From Opitutaceae bacterium (GTDB lineage Bacteria > Verrucomicrobiota > Verrucomicrobiia > Opitutales > Opitutaceae): 32,008 nt of DNA. The translations under genes were made by a program, and so were the position numbers. How positions within the stretch are numbered: the first letter of the stretch is position 1; each line of letters opens with the position of its first letter. This document shows, one piece after another, positions 1 to 8,579 of this stretch. Location of the stretch: the NCBI GenBank assembly GCA_002694885.1, contig NZNM01000106.1:1-32008 (forward strand). The letters run 5' to 3'. A model generated the notes under the pieces. The model was not told the origin of the DNA and did no database searches. It saw only the letters and a program-made list of their open reading frames with translations.

Positions 1-217
1 CCTCCTGTACGATTCGAACATCTATCAATCAGCGGTCGAAAAGATAGGAGCCGATCGCATCCTTTTCGGTACAGACTACCCATTGATGACTTTCCCCAAA
101 ACACAGTCGAAACCGAACTTCACTTCCCATATCAACCAAGTCCGAAACTCCTCCCTCAGTGACCAGGATCAGGCGCAAGTATTGGGAAGAAATTTCCAAC
201 GACTGTTTGCTTCATAA
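1..217 (+). CDS. Amidohydrolase-family protein, C-terminal fragment
   Basis: Only the last 71 codons are present, in the frame that ends with TAA at 215-217; the start lies outside the window. The visible peptide contains RILFGTDYPL and ends LGRNFQRLFAS. This is the usual C-terminal signature of amidohydrolase-2 (PF04909) metal-dependent TIM-barrel hydrolases, in which the Asp of GTDYP is a metal or catalytic ligand and the G-N-RLF helix closes the barrel. The substrate cannot be told from this fragment. The following carbonic anhydrase-like gene is on the same strand 55 bases downstream and may be co-transcribed. Confidence 0.8.
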   Translation, partial: LLYDSNIYQSAVEKIGADRILFGTDYPLMTFPKTQSKPNFTSHINQVRNSSLSDQDQAQVLGRNFQRLFAS

Positions 218-272
218 TAGTTTGGCGATTAATCTCCTATTCCTGTTTGAAAGCTCTAGAGACTCTTGACAA

Positions 273-803
273 ATGACTATCGACGAACGGCTACAGAAAT
301 TCCTCTCCAAGGATCCGGCTATTCCGGAATCCGCATACATTGCCGACAGCGCAGTCGTGATTGGCGATACCACTCTAGGTGAGCAATCCAGCATCTGGCC
401 CGGCTGCATCATTAGAGCAGATATTAATTTCATCGTAATCGGCAACAGAACCAATATTCAGGACGGATCAATTCTACATTTGGCAGATGATTATGGAGTC
501 TCGATCGGCAACGATGTGACCGTGGGCCATGGAGCCATCATCCACGCCTGCGCAATCGAGGACGAATGCCTTATCGGCATGGGAGCCACCATCATGGATG
601 GAGCGGTGATCGGCAAGAATAGCATCATCGGAGCGGGAGCTCTCATCACTGGAGGCACCCGGATCCCACCCGGGTCATTAGCCATGGGATCCCCCGCCAC
701 GGTCGTACGTTCTTTGAACGAAGCCGAACAATCGTCGATCAAGAAGTGGGCGCTTAAATACGTATCAGTCGCTGCCGCGCACAAACAGAAGTTCCAAAAG
801 TAG
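273..803 (+). CDS. Gamma-carbonic anhydrase family protein (left-handed beta-helix)
   Basis: This 176-residue protein has the length and hexapeptide-repeat pattern of the gamma-class carbonic anhydrase/YrdA/PaaY group: repeated I-G-x-x-x units from about residue 24 to 140, then a C-terminal alpha helix. The three metal-binding histidines of the family are visible as H69 (ILHLADD), H86 and H91 (VGHGAIIHAC). The conserved R48-x-D50 and Q63-D64 are also in place, so a Zn/Fe site and a trimer are expected. Many family members have little or no measurable CO2 hydration activity, so activity is inferred only. It ends 7 bases before the stop of the convergent lnt gene. Confidence 0.9.
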   Translation: MTIDERLQKFLSKDPAIPESAYIADSAVVIGDTTLGEQSSIWPGCIIRADINFIVIGNRTNIQDGSILHLADDYGVSIGNDVTVGHGAIIHACAIEDECLIGMGATIMDGAVIGKNSIIGAGALITGGTRIPPGSLAMGSPATVVRSLNEAEQSSIKKWALKYVSVAAAHKQKFQK

Positions 804-810
804 CGCTGGG

Positions 811-2412
811 CTAAAATATGGTATCTCGCGGCTTATAGAATCCGGCAAAGAGCGCTATCGCTAGCAAAACGCCCCAGGAAACGACGACAAACCAGTCACC
901 ATGGAGCGTGTAAAACGTCTCTCTCCCTTTCCATCGCTTGTCACGGTCGATCTCCCAGGTTGTCCCACCTGAAAACCAAATTTGCCCTTTCTCGTCGAGC
1001 AGTTCGTCGCGAACATTTCCATACTCATCAATCCACCCTGACCAACCGTCATTGCCAACCCGATACACAACACGTCGATTTTCAACAGCTCGCAAAACGG
1101 AATGAGCCATATGCTGAAACGAGGCCGCGCTCTTGCCATACCAAGCGCTGTTGGTAGCCACGAATAGCAACGCTGCTCCATCCAATGTCGAGCGTCTCGC
1201 CAAGCCGGGAAAGACGTCTTCGTAGCATATCAAAGAGCCCACTTGAACCGTCCGCCCTTCCATTGACAAGGAGAGCAATGCGGTATCTTCTCCCGGATAG
1301 AGATCCCCTTCAATTGGTACGATCTTGTCAATCCATGGCCAGAGATTTCGAAGAGGAATGTATTCGCCAAAGGGGACAAGGTGGCGTTTCGTATAGTATT
1401 TTGGATACATGCCCCACTTGGGGCGAATCAGATAGACCCCATTCTTCCACACTTCTTCGGATTCCGCTACTAACGCGCCCGCGAAGATCGGAGCATTCGC
1501 CTGCGTGGCAATCCGCTCAACCCAAGCCCTCATTGCTCGATCGCCTTTGATGGGATAAGGCAAGGTCGCTTCTGGCCAGAAAATGACATCCGGTTTCATG
1601 GGAGCCAAGCGCAGAGTGTTCCTCTCAATCCGAGTCAATACGCTTTGGCTCATTGAGGGGTCCCATTTCTCGTTTTGCGGGATGGCCGGTTGCATCGCCG
1701 CAGCTCGGAAAAGCGGCTCTCTGTCTTGACCCTTTATATGCCGGGTCTGCAGGAAAGTTAGACTGACGAAAACGATTAGCGAAAAATAGAATTCCGGGCA
1801 AAACGTTTTCGATTTAACGCGAGCGTATTCGACGATCCTTACTCCGTAGGTGGCTATTCCGACGTTGAGCAACACAAGGGAGAACGATATTCCCCAGGCT
1901 CCGAAGAACGTCGCGCTCTGCAACATTATCGGCCGACTCCACTGGCTCGCAGATAAGGGGAGCCACGGAAATCCGGTAAATATCCAACCACGTATGTGCT
2001 CGACAACCACCCATAAAGCAGCCGCGCCGATTGCATATGGAAGGCCCAACCACGGCCCTTTTCCCGATAGGCGGCGACTTAGCCAGGACGTTCCCAGGCA
2101 CCACAACATAAAATGAGTTCCTACAATTCCAGAAAGAAGGATCGTCCCGATCCAAGTTACATGACGCAGCCAGATAATGAGAAAGAACCATGCAATCCAG
2201 CCAACAGCCAAACCCGTCCAAGCAACTTGCCGGTAGGATGGCTTAAAACGCAACCAAAGCAGAAACGGTGTCAGCATAAGAAACCCTGCTTCGGGATAGT
2301 CGAAAGGCGGAAACGCGACGATGTAGAGAATCGTCGTCAATCCAATTGCCGCCGCTTGCCCAATCAGAAAGCGACGCTCAGCAAGCCTGTTGGCGATAGC
2401 GCTGATCCACAT
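811..2412 (-). CDS. lnt: Apolipoprotein N-acyltransferase
   Basis: Inner-membrane enzyme that adds the third acyl chain to the N-terminal Cys of lipoproteins, needed for export to an outer membrane. From the ATG at 2412 it is 533 residues. It has hydrophobic segments over about residues 14-225, then a nitrilase-type periplasmic domain at about 235-490, and a last membrane helix near the C-terminus. The nitrilase triad is visible: E281 in FWPEATLPY, K342 in YYTKRHLVPFGEY and C396 in SLICYEDVFPG. A TTG codon directly upstream (2415) is also in frame; no clear ribosome site separates the two. Apparently monocistronic and convergent with the gamma-carbonic anhydrase gene. Its presence argues for a Gram-negative envelope. 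Confidence 0.95.
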   Translation of the reverse strand: MWISAIANRLAERRFLIGQAAAIGLTTILYIVAFPPFDYPEAGFLMLTPFLLWLRFKPSYRQVAWTGLAVGWIAWFFLIIWLRHVTWIGTILLSGIVGTHFMLWCLGTSWLSRRLSGKGPWLGLPYAIGAAALWVVVEHIRGWIFTGFPWLPLSASQWSRPIMLQSATFFGAWGISFSLVLLNVGIATYGVRIVEYARVKSKTFCPEFYFSLIVFVSLTFLQTRHIKGQDREPLFRAAAMQPAIPQNEKWDPSMSQSVLTRIERNTLRLAPMKPDVIFWPEATLPYPIKGDRAMRAWVERIATQANAPIFAGALVAESEEVWKNGVYLIRPKWGMYPKYYTKRHLVPFGEYIPLRNLWPWIDKIVPIEGDLYPGEDTALLSLSMEGRTVQVGSLICYEDVFPGLARRSTLDGAALLFVATNSAWYGKSAASFQHMAHSVLRAVENRRVVYRVGNDGWSGWIDEYGNVRDELLDEKGQIWFSGGTTWEIDRDKRWKGRETFYTLHGDWFVVVSWGVLLAIALFAGFYKPRDTIF

Positions 2413-2568
2413 CAACCGACAAAGCAGGCCAATTACCGCGGCTAAAGCAAGTCCTTACTATGGACAAAAGATGCCACGGTCGTGTCAATCCTGCTCGTGG
2501 AGGCACTCGTGATCCAAACAAAATTCCCTCTAGCTTGACGAATATCCATTGGCGACAACAGTTAGGGC

Positions 2569-2805
2569 ATGGCTACCTACATTTACGAAACGATCCCCTC
2601 TTCGAATAACGAGAGCCCAGAGCGCTTCGAAATCCAGCAAAGCATGAACGACTCGCCTCTAACAGAACATCCCGAGAGCGGTGTTCCTGTTAAAAGAGTG
2701 ATTACCGGTGGCTATGGATTCAACGTAACCGGAAGCGAAAAGTCCGCTCCCGCGCCTCCGAGCAGTTGCTGCAATCAAGGAGGATGCGGTTGCTCTCCAA
2801 ACTAG
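2569..2805 (+). CDS. FmdB-like small protein with degenerate zinc ribbon
   Basis: A 78-residue protein. Residues 1-50 follow the FmdB/CxxC-CxxC 'putative regulatory protein' pattern: MATYIYET, then FEIQQSMNDSPLTEHPESG, then PVKRVITGG. In the usual family the ribbon carries two CxxC pairs at YxC-x-x-C and CPxC. Here these positions read YETIPSS and HPESG, so the usual ligands are absent. Instead the C-terminus has a Cys cluster (SCCNQGGCGCSPN) that may bind metal in another way. The role of the family is poorly known. It sits one base upstream of the glycosyltransferase gene, so the two are almost certainly translated from one message. No homology search could be run. Confidence 0.7.
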   Translation: MATYIYETIPSSNNESPERFEIQQSMNDSPLTEHPESGVPVKRVITGGYGFNVTGSEKSAPAPPSSCCNQGGCGCSPN

Positions 2806-2806
2806 A

Positions 2807-3961
2807 GTGTCGGAAAAACCACCGAACTCCATCGAATCTAAACGCATTTGCCTCGTTGAGCCGTTCTTCACCGGATCGCATCGGCGCTGGGCCAACGAAC
2901 TCGCTCAGCGATCCCGACATGATATTCGGATACTATCTTTGCCTGGCCGCCATTGGAAGTGGCGTATGCATGGAGCGGCCATAACCTTAGCCGAGGCGTT
3001 CCTCGAAGAACGCGAGCCATTCTCCGCTATTCTGGCGAGCGACATGCTCGATCTTCCCCTCTTTCTCTCCAGGATTCGGAGACGCAATCCATCCATTCCC
3101 ACGGGAGTATATTTCCACGAGAACCAGCTGTCCTACCCCTGGTCTCCGAGAGATGGAGACAAGAAGCGTGGCCAAGATCTGCATTATTCGTTTTTGAACT
3201 ATACGAGCGCGCTAGTAGCCGATACAGCGTTCTTCAACTCCGACTTTCATAGGCAGCGCTTTCTCCACGATTTGCCGGGTTTTCTTGAACGATATCCAGA
3301 TTACCATAATTTGGATACAGTAGAAGAGATCGAATCCAAGTCTCAAACGCTCTGGCTAGGAATGGATCTAGCGGCTTTCGACAAGCATCGTGTTCCAAAT
3401 CGCGGATCCAGCGACAATCGGCCTTTGATCCTCTGGAACCATCGCTGGGAATACGATAAAAACCCTATAGGGTTCTTCCGAATACTGTATCGCCTTATCG
3501 ATGACGGGATCGATTTCGATCTAGCGTTAGCAGGGGATCGTTTCGAAGAAGAGCCACCCTATTTTCAAGAAGCCAAAAAACGTCTGGGAAAACGCATCGT
3601 TCAATACGGGATGCTGGAATCTTTCGACGACTACGCCAAACTACTATGGAAATCCGACATTGCTCTCGTCACTTCCCATCAGGACTTTTTCGGTGGCAGC
3701 GTCGTCGAGTCTATCTACTGTGGCTGCCATCCTGTTCTCCCTCGCCGACTCGCCTACACTGACCATCTCCATCCGGACGATTTTCCAGACGTCTTCTATA
3801 ACGAAGAAGAGGAAGCTGTCGATCTTATCAAACAGCTTGTCGGCGCCAATCAGTGGCGAAAGCCATTTCACGAGGGACCCGCTACGGGCCGTTATGATTG
3901 GAACTCTCAAATCGACGCCTACGACGATGCTCTCGCCAAGCTCTCGGAGATTGTTGAATAA
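2807..3961 (+). CDS. Bacterial QTMAN-like glycosyltransferase (DUF3524, tRNA-queuosine mannosyltransferase-like)
   Basis: A 384-residue GT-B protein. Residues 13-65 (RICLVEPFFTGSHRRWANEL, then LPGRHWKWRMHGAA) match the DUF3524 N-terminal domain typical of animal GTDC1/QTMAN, which mannosylates queuosine in tRNA-Asp. The C-terminal half carries the donor-site motif HQDFFGGSVVESIYCGCHPVLP-like at about residues 291-311, with E301 in the nucleotide-sugar-binding position, and an ILWNHRWEYDKNP strand at 208-220. It starts with GTG one base after the FmdB-like stop; no in-frame ATG lies close upstream. A Shine-Dalgarno-like AAGGAGG at 2777-2783 lies inside the upstream gene, about 23 bases before the GTG, so translational coupling is likely. 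Substrate in bacteria is inferred, not shown: another possibility is a different hydroxylated acceptor. Confidence 0.8.
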   Translation: MSEKPPNSIESKRICLVEPFFTGSHRRWANELAQRSRHDIRILSLPGRHWKWRMHGAAITLAEAFLEEREPFSAILASDMLDLPLFLSRIRRRNPSIPTGVYFHENQLSYPWSPRDGDKKRGQDLHYSFLNYTSALVADTAFFNSDFHRQRFLHDLPGFLERYPDYHNLDTVEEIESKSQTLWLGMDLAAFDKHRVPNRGSSDNRPLILWNHRWEYDKNPIGFFRILYRLIDDGIDFDLALAGDRFEEEPPYFQEAKKRLGKRIVQYGMLESFDDYAKLLWKSDIALVTSHQDFFGGSVVESIYCGCHPVLPRRLAYTDHLHPDDFPDVFYNEEEEAVDLIKQLVGANQWRKPFHEGPATGRYDWNSQIDAYDDALAKLSEIVE

Positions 3962-4346
3962 GCCATTTTTAGAGCATCAATGACAGACTGCCAACCATCC
4001 TTAGTCAGCCGCATTAGCATACTGCGTATCGGCTATTTAAGGACAAAAGCTCTGCCCATCTTTCATTCGCGAGCTATTGTGAATTCGATCAAAACTATGA
4101 GTCATGGGCTTCCATAACATAGGCCCCGTAAATGTTACTTACAATGTACTTGTATCTGATAAAACCATACACATCGGTTTCCCAACGTCCAACTTGAGCC
4201 AACCCTTAGAGTAGATATTGCAATTTACTGATTCTTACTAAGTTAGGAAACCCGCCCCTTTCCGCAGCCTTGCTTCCGGGCAGCAAGGGTATACCCCGAA
4301 GCGAAGCGCCCTATTCCAAGTCGACCCTTTCTGGACGAGCGCCACC
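3962..4346. other. Gene-poor intergenic stretch between convergent genes
   Basis: No convincing open reading frame, RNA gene or promoter was found in these 385 bases between the convergent glycosyltransferase and dGTPase-like genes. The left two thirds are more AT-rich than the neighbouring genes. The right end holds one small hairpin and a possible degenerate REP half-site, listed separately. Confidence 0.6.
4268..4288. other. Perfect 7-bp hairpin
   Basis: CCTTGCT at 4268-4274 pairs perfectly with AGCAAGG at 4282-4288 around a 7-base loop. It lies about 60 bases past the stop of the minus-strand dGTPase-like gene. It lacks a clear T-run on either strand, so it is not called a terminator. 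Just to its right, 4294-4314 reads on the minus strand as ATAGGG...CTTCGCTT, which resembles the REP heads found near 18.3 and 19.6 kb but without a clean hairpin. Confidence 0.35.
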
Positions 4347-5612
4347 TCAGTCCAAATCGATAATCGAGGCGTACTCGGGGTCGTACAACCGCTTATGAAT
4401 TCTCATCGCTTGGCCATCAGACAGGCTCGCAAGGTAATCTCGAGCCACTAACTGTTGCTCAGAGCGATTACCTTCAGCCTCCTGCATCCATGCAGCCGGC
4501 TGTTCTGGCAGAATTCGCGATCGCTGCCCGGAGGTATTTATGTAGCATTCAGCGATTGCTTGGAAAATCTCCTCCAAAATTCGGTCTCCCTTGAAATCCA
4601 TTTGCTGCAACGGAGCGGAACGGAAAATCAAATCTAGGGCCACCCGCTTATAGAAACCAGCCAGCTGCTTGACTTCTCCATCCACTTTCAAGGCGAAAGC
4701 ATACCGGTTGGACTGGACTACCAAAGCATTATCGCGTGGCGCTAACCGGCAAGCTTTGATGAACAAGCCGATTTTCGCTCCAAATATGGCTTCAAGTTTG
4801 TCCTTTCGGATCTCGTCTATTAGCGCCGTGAACAGTGGCTCAGTAACGGCGTCGAGGCCCTCTCGGGCCGCCCAGCGCTCAAGACGCTCGATCGTCAAAA
4901 AACCTGCCCTGACCCCATCGACAAGGTCGTTCAGGCAATAAGCCGTATCATCAGCCCAGTCCATGATTTGGCATTCCAAACTGGTAAGCTGATTGAGCGA
5001 TTCACCGCATTGCGATCCAGAAGCTCCTTCGTGAGCGAAATCTCGATACGCCTTTTGAAAGTCATAGATGAAGTGATTTCGAGGACTCCCTTTTTCAGAG
5101 TGGGTAGCCTTGTACTTGAGCACGCCATCGAGAAAGGCTCTAGTGGGGGACATACCGCTGCGTCTGCCGCCCGAATGATAGAGCGTATCGGTTATCAACC
5201 TAAGGGTTTGGGCATTTCCTTCGAATCCTCCAATGTTCGAAAACAGGCGGTGCAATGTCCGCTCACCGCCATGCCCAAATGGCGGATGCCCCAAATCATG
5301 GCTCAAGCAACAGGCCTCAACCAAATCAGAATCGATATGGAATTCCGAATTCAATTGCTCCGAGCTTCCGTTGAGAAACGCGCAGATCGAACGCCCGATC
5401 TGGGCAACTTCAATCGAGTGCGTCAGTCGAGTCCGATAAAAATCGTACTCACCCGAAAGGTATACTTGCGTTTTGGACTGCAGCTTTCGGAAAGCTGCCG
5501 AGTGTATTATGCGATCCCGATCAATTTGAAACGGTGTCCGATAATCGCTGGGCCGATTCCCTCCGGGCAGCGGCTCTAGATCGAACTCCTTATAGAACGC
5601 GTTCCCAGTCAT
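4347..5612 (-). CDS. dgt: dGTPase-like HD-domain triphosphohydrolase
   Basis: Likely deoxyguanosinetriphosphate triphosphohydrolase-like protein (dNTP to deoxynucleoside plus triphosphate), 421 residues. The N-terminal signature DYRTPFQIDRDRIIHSAAFRKLQ is followed by the HD metal site: H65 in RTRLTHSIEVAQI, H105-D106 in SHDLGHPPFGHGGE, and D218/D221/D222 in MDWADDTAY. The length suits the shorter dGTPase-like branch rather than the 505-residue E. coli Dgt; some of these act on several dNTPs. ATG start at 5612; it lies 47 bases past the end of glyA on the same strand and may be co-transcribed with it. Confidence 0.9.
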   Translation of the reverse strand: MTGNAFYKEFDLEPLPGGNRPSDYRTPFQIDRDRIIHSAAFRKLQSKTQVYLSGEYDFYRTRLTHSIEVAQIGRSICAFLNGSSEQLNSEFHIDSDLVEACCLSHDLGHPPFGHGGERTLHRLFSNIGGFEGNAQTLRLITDTLYHSGGRRSGMSPTRAFLDGVLKYKATHSEKGSPRNHFIYDFQKAYRDFAHEGASGSQCGESLNQLTSLECQIMDWADDTAYCLNDLVDGVRAGFLTIERLERWAAREGLDAVTEPLFTALIDEIRKDKLEAIFGAKIGLFIKACRLAPRDNALVVQSNRYAFALKVDGEVKQLAGFYKRVALDLIFRSAPLQQMDFKGDRILEEIFQAIAECYINTSGQRSRILPEQPAAWMQEAEGNRSEQQLVARDYLASLSDGQAMRIHKRLYDPEYASIIDLD

Positions 5613-5659
5613 CAGTTAGCGGGAAACGATTTCGAGAAGTGATGGATATTGCTTCAATT

Positions 5660-7192
5660 CTAAACGCCCCCGAATTGACCCTTGAGAAAGTCTAGATCGA
5701 GATCTGGATAGAGAACGAAGGCATCGAGAAGGGACTTTATGCGGCTACGGCCTTCCTCAATAACTTGCGTATCCAGATTGTACTTAACTTTGCTCGGCTG
5801 GCCCGCGTTCTTCCCTTTTTCGAGAATCCGTGGAGTTGTATTAGAAAGGATCAACTTGAAAATGGCGGCGATCTCTTTCATTTCCGGCTCCCCCATGCCT
5901 AGCGAAGTTATCGCGGGCGTACCTACTCGCAATCCGCTGGTGTAGTGCGGGCCATTTGGATCGAATGGCAGGGAGTTTCGATTCAATGTAATTCCGCATT
6001 CCCGGACCGCTGCTTCCGCCTGGCGCCCATTCAAACCGAATGGAGTCACGTCGATCAGGAGCAAGTGATTGTCCGTTCCATCCGTGCAAACGGTTAGACC
6101 TTCATCAATCAACGCTTGAGCCATAGTCCGGCAATTTTCCACGATCTTGGCGGCGTACGACTTGAATTCGGGTTCATTCGCTTCCTTGAAAGCCACCGCT
6201 TTGGCTGCCATGACGTGCGGCAAAGGTCCGCCGATCACGAGCGGGCATCCTTTATCCACGTACTCCGCGAATTCCTTTTTACACAAGACAATACCACCTC
6301 GGGGCCCGCGAAGCGTTTTGTGGGTTGTCGTCGTCACCACATCCGCAAAGGGCATCGGGTTGTAATCCCCTTCAAATACGTCACCTGCCACGAGGCCGGC
6401 AAAGTGGGCCATATCCACCATGAGGACGGCTCCCACCTTGTCCGCGATCTCCTTCATTCGTCGAAAATCGACTTTTCGTGGATAAGCGCTGTAACCCGCC
6501 AGAAGGATCAGGGGCTTGATGTCCACCGCCTGAGCCTCCAACTCGTCGTAGTCCAGCAGACCAGTTTCCCGGCTAACGGAATAGCTGTAGGCATCGAAAA
6601 ACTGAGCGGAAACGTTAAACCGGTAGCCATGGGTTAGGTGGCCGCCGGAATAGTAGTCCAGGCCCAACATTCTTTGGTTTCCCATGGCGGCCCGAACGCG
6701 ATTCCAGTCTTCCCGAGACATCTTGGCTGGGTTGCCCGTCCCGATCTCCTCCATCAAAGGCGCGCCCACTTTCGCCTGCAAAATTGCCCAGAAAGCAATC
6801 AAATTGGCATCGGCGCCCGAATGGGGCTGCACATAAGCGTGCTCGGCATTGAAGAGGCGGCAGGCTTGCTCGCAGGCTTCTGTCTCAATGTCATCGATGT
6901 TGTCGCAGCCAGCATAGTAACGAGAACCGGCGAATCCTTCTGCATACTTATCGGTAAGCAAGTTACCCATGGCCGCTTGGGTATTGAGCGAAGTGAAGTT
7001 CTCGGAGGCGATAAGCTTTAAATGGCTCCGCTGGTCCTCCAGTTCCTGTATAATGGAGGCTGCGACAGGCGGGTTGACCTCAGCAACTTGCTGCAAATTA
7101 GCTACATAGCCAAGCATAGCCGGATTGATCTGATCCTCGGACCGGGATAACAGATATTCAGAGACTGGCGAAGACGTTTTAGTGTCGGACAT
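5660..7192 (-). CDS. glyA: Serine hydroxymethyltransferase (long form)
   Basis: PLP enzyme that interconverts serine and glycine with transfer of a one-carbon unit to tetrahydrofolate. The PLP lysine is K292 in VVTTTTHKTLRGPRGG, and D260 and H263 in MVDMAHFAGLVAG contact the cofactor. At 510 residues it is about 90 longer than E. coli GlyA. The extra length is an N-terminal extension of about 40 residues and an insertion near residues 138-178 (LQAKVGAPLMEEIG and after). From memory this long form is typical of Chlamydiae and Verrucomicrobia, so it supports the taxon guess. No glycine riboswitch was recognised in the 226 bases upstream. Confidence 0.95.
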   Translation of the reverse strand: MSDTKTSSPVSEYLLSRSEDQINPAMLGYVANLQQVAEVNPPVAASIIQELEDQRSHLKLIASENFTSLNTQAAMGNLLTDKYAEGFAGSRYYAGCDNIDDIETEACEQACRLFNAEHAYVQPHSGADANLIAFWAILQAKVGAPLMEEIGTGNPAKMSREDWNRVRAAMGNQRMLGLDYYSGGHLTHGYRFNVSAQFFDAYSYSVSRETGLLDYDELEAQAVDIKPLILLAGYSAYPRKVDFRRMKEIADKVGAVLMVDMAHFAGLVAGDVFEGDYNPMPFADVVTTTTHKTLRGPRGGIVLCKKEFAEYVDKGCPLVIGGPLPHVMAAKAVAFKEANEPEFKSYAAKIVENCRTMAQALIDEGLTVCTDGTDNHLLLIDVTPFGLNGRQAEAAVRECGITLNRNSLPFDPNGPHYTSGLRVGTPAITSLGMGEPEMKEIAAIFKLILSNTTPRILEKGKNAGQPSKVKYNLDTQVIEEGRSRIKSLLDAFVLYPDLDLDFLKGQFGGV

Positions 7193-7418
7193 TTGGAAGC
7201 GATTTAATGAATCTTGTGGGCTCTACCCAGGCGAACGATAGAACCGCGCTGCTTCCCGACGGTCAATCCCGCCCATGTCGCCAGTCGCTAAAAACTGGGA
7301 TCGTTTCAACCTCAATGCCAACGAATGTCAATCCCTGGAATTCTGAAAATGTTGCTCGGAGCCCGTTCAATCCTGAAAGCGTATTCGGTAATCGATTACT
7401 AGACCAAGGGAACCGTAA
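7193..7418. promoter_or_regulatory. Upstream region of glyA with a 12-bp palindrome
   Basis: Gap between the start of glyA and the stop of the exported CxxC protein, both on the minus strand. It contains the perfect palindrome GTAATCGATTAC at 7388-7399. No promoter hexamers or riboswitch fold could be assigned. The palindrome lies about 200 bases upstream of glyA, which is distant for an operator. Confidence 0.3.
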
Positions 7419-8504
7419 TTATTCGCCGTCCTTTATCGTCAGGCTCCCGAGATAGCTACCATAGACAAGCTGCTGTTGCACATCGGCTTGGGCGGCGCTC
7501 CAAGCTGGAGAGGCCAGAGCATCTATATCGGTAAAGCCGAACGCTTCCAAGGGAGACAAAGGCCCGATCTCCGCTCGCTCGATCGTCTTGTCGAACCATT
7601 GTCTCTGGCGCTCTTTGCGGCTTTCGTCATCCGGAAGCAGGTGGTATTGGGCCTGCCAATCTATGATGTTGGTCAATTCGGTTGGATTGAGGCGTCCGCC
7701 CCATATCCAGTATGCTCCATTTAGAGCCCATTCCTTCAGTTCCTTCCATCCTTCAGCATCGAGAGATCTTAGCGGATTGATGGATCGGGCCCGCTTGATG
7801 ATTTCATTGGCCGCCTCAGCATCGTCCAACGGTGGCCGTAGCCAGGCAAGCGAAAGCGAAGCAACCAAGGCTTTGTAGCGATCGCTGTTTCGCTCGGTCG
7901 CTGGGGCTAAGGCAGGCTGGCCCAGCGGAATTGCGTTCGGCGTGCCCAGTTTATCCATCAGGGCCAGGATGCGGGTCTGCATGTCCATGACATTGAGAGC
8001 GAATGCTTCGGCCACTTTTCTATCATCATCGGAAATGCCTCCCCGCCAATGAGAGGCCACAACCGTTTCCCATTCGGATGGATTGTTGAGATAATGGTCG
8101 GGGTCCTCAGTGTAGATCCGCAGCATGTCGAGCAGATCGGAGCGACGGTTCTTTGGGTCGCTGTGGGCAAAACCGAATTGCATCAAGGGCAGCGTCACAT
8201 CCCGATCCTTGTTCTGGAAAGTTGTCAGAATGAACCGGACCGGCGCCGGAGCAAAACCCTGAGAAACAGCCGCCAATTCCTCGATGCACTTGCTGCAACC
8301 CAAGCTGTAAACCGCTATCTGACTCGGGACCGATGTTGCCTGCCCTCCCGGGGCTAGCCAATCCAAAGAGTAGCCGACTATCGGGGCTGGATCCAGCACG
8401 ATAGCATTCTGAGCGACCAGGCCAACGGGAGCCATCGATAGGCACAGAGCGCTGACCAGCCTCCGGGCTTTTCGGCGAATTGATGGGATTTCCAATGCCT
8501 TCAT
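7419..8504 (-). CDS. Exported protein with thioredoxin-like CxxC, function unknown
   Basis: Not assigned to a named family. The 361-residue product starts with a basic n-region (IRRKARR) and a hydrophobic stretch ending near VGLVAQ, a likely signal peptide cleaved around residue 31. A strand-turn-helix follows, SQIAVYSLGCSKCIEEL, with a C70-S-K-C73 motif as in thioredoxin/DsbA-type folds. The next strand, PVRFILTTF, would suit that fold. The rest (residues 110-361) is helical and Trp-rich with no motif I know. A periplasmic thiol protein is therefore an inference. The gene lies between glyA and the MazG-like gene on the same strand. Confidence 0.6.
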   Translation of the reverse strand: MKALEIPSIRRKARRLVSALCLSMAPVGLVAQNAIVLDPAPIVGYSLDWLAPGGQATSVPSQIAVYSLGCSKCIEELAAVSQGFAPAPVRFILTTFQNKDRDVTLPLMQFGFAHSDPKNRRSDLLDMLRIYTEDPDHYLNNPSEWETVVASHWRGGISDDDRKVAEAFALNVMDMQTRILALMDKLGTPNAIPLGQPALAPATERNSDRYKALVASLSLAWLRPPLDDAEAANEIIKRARSINPLRSLDAEGWKELKEWALNGAYWIWGGRLNPTELTNIIDWQAQYHLLPDDESRKERQRQWFDKTIERAEIGPLSPLEAFGFTDIDALASPAWSAAQADVQQQLVYGSYLGSLTIKDGE

Positions 8505-8579
8505 GGGTTAATGATCGAATTCGTCGAACACGATTTGGCAACGCCTAAGCGGCAAAAGCCCGTTTTCAACGACCTCTAA

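Noticed and set aside
4968-5579. 203-codon plus-strand ORF
   Set aside because: It lies fully antisense to the dGTPase-like gene, whose HD motifs are intact; its composition is that of a mirrored frame.
6116-6637. 173-codon plus-strand ORF
   Set aside because: Antisense to glyA over its PLP-binding region; no signal of selection for this frame.
7193-7300. Glycine riboswitch upstream of glyA
   Set aside because: The conserved cores of the glycine aptamer were not recognised on the minus strand.
7207-7455. Plus-strand ORF of 82 codons upstream of glyA
   Set aside because: It runs antisense into the end of the exported CxxC gene, has no ribosome site and no recognisable protein features; better seen as a non-coding gap.
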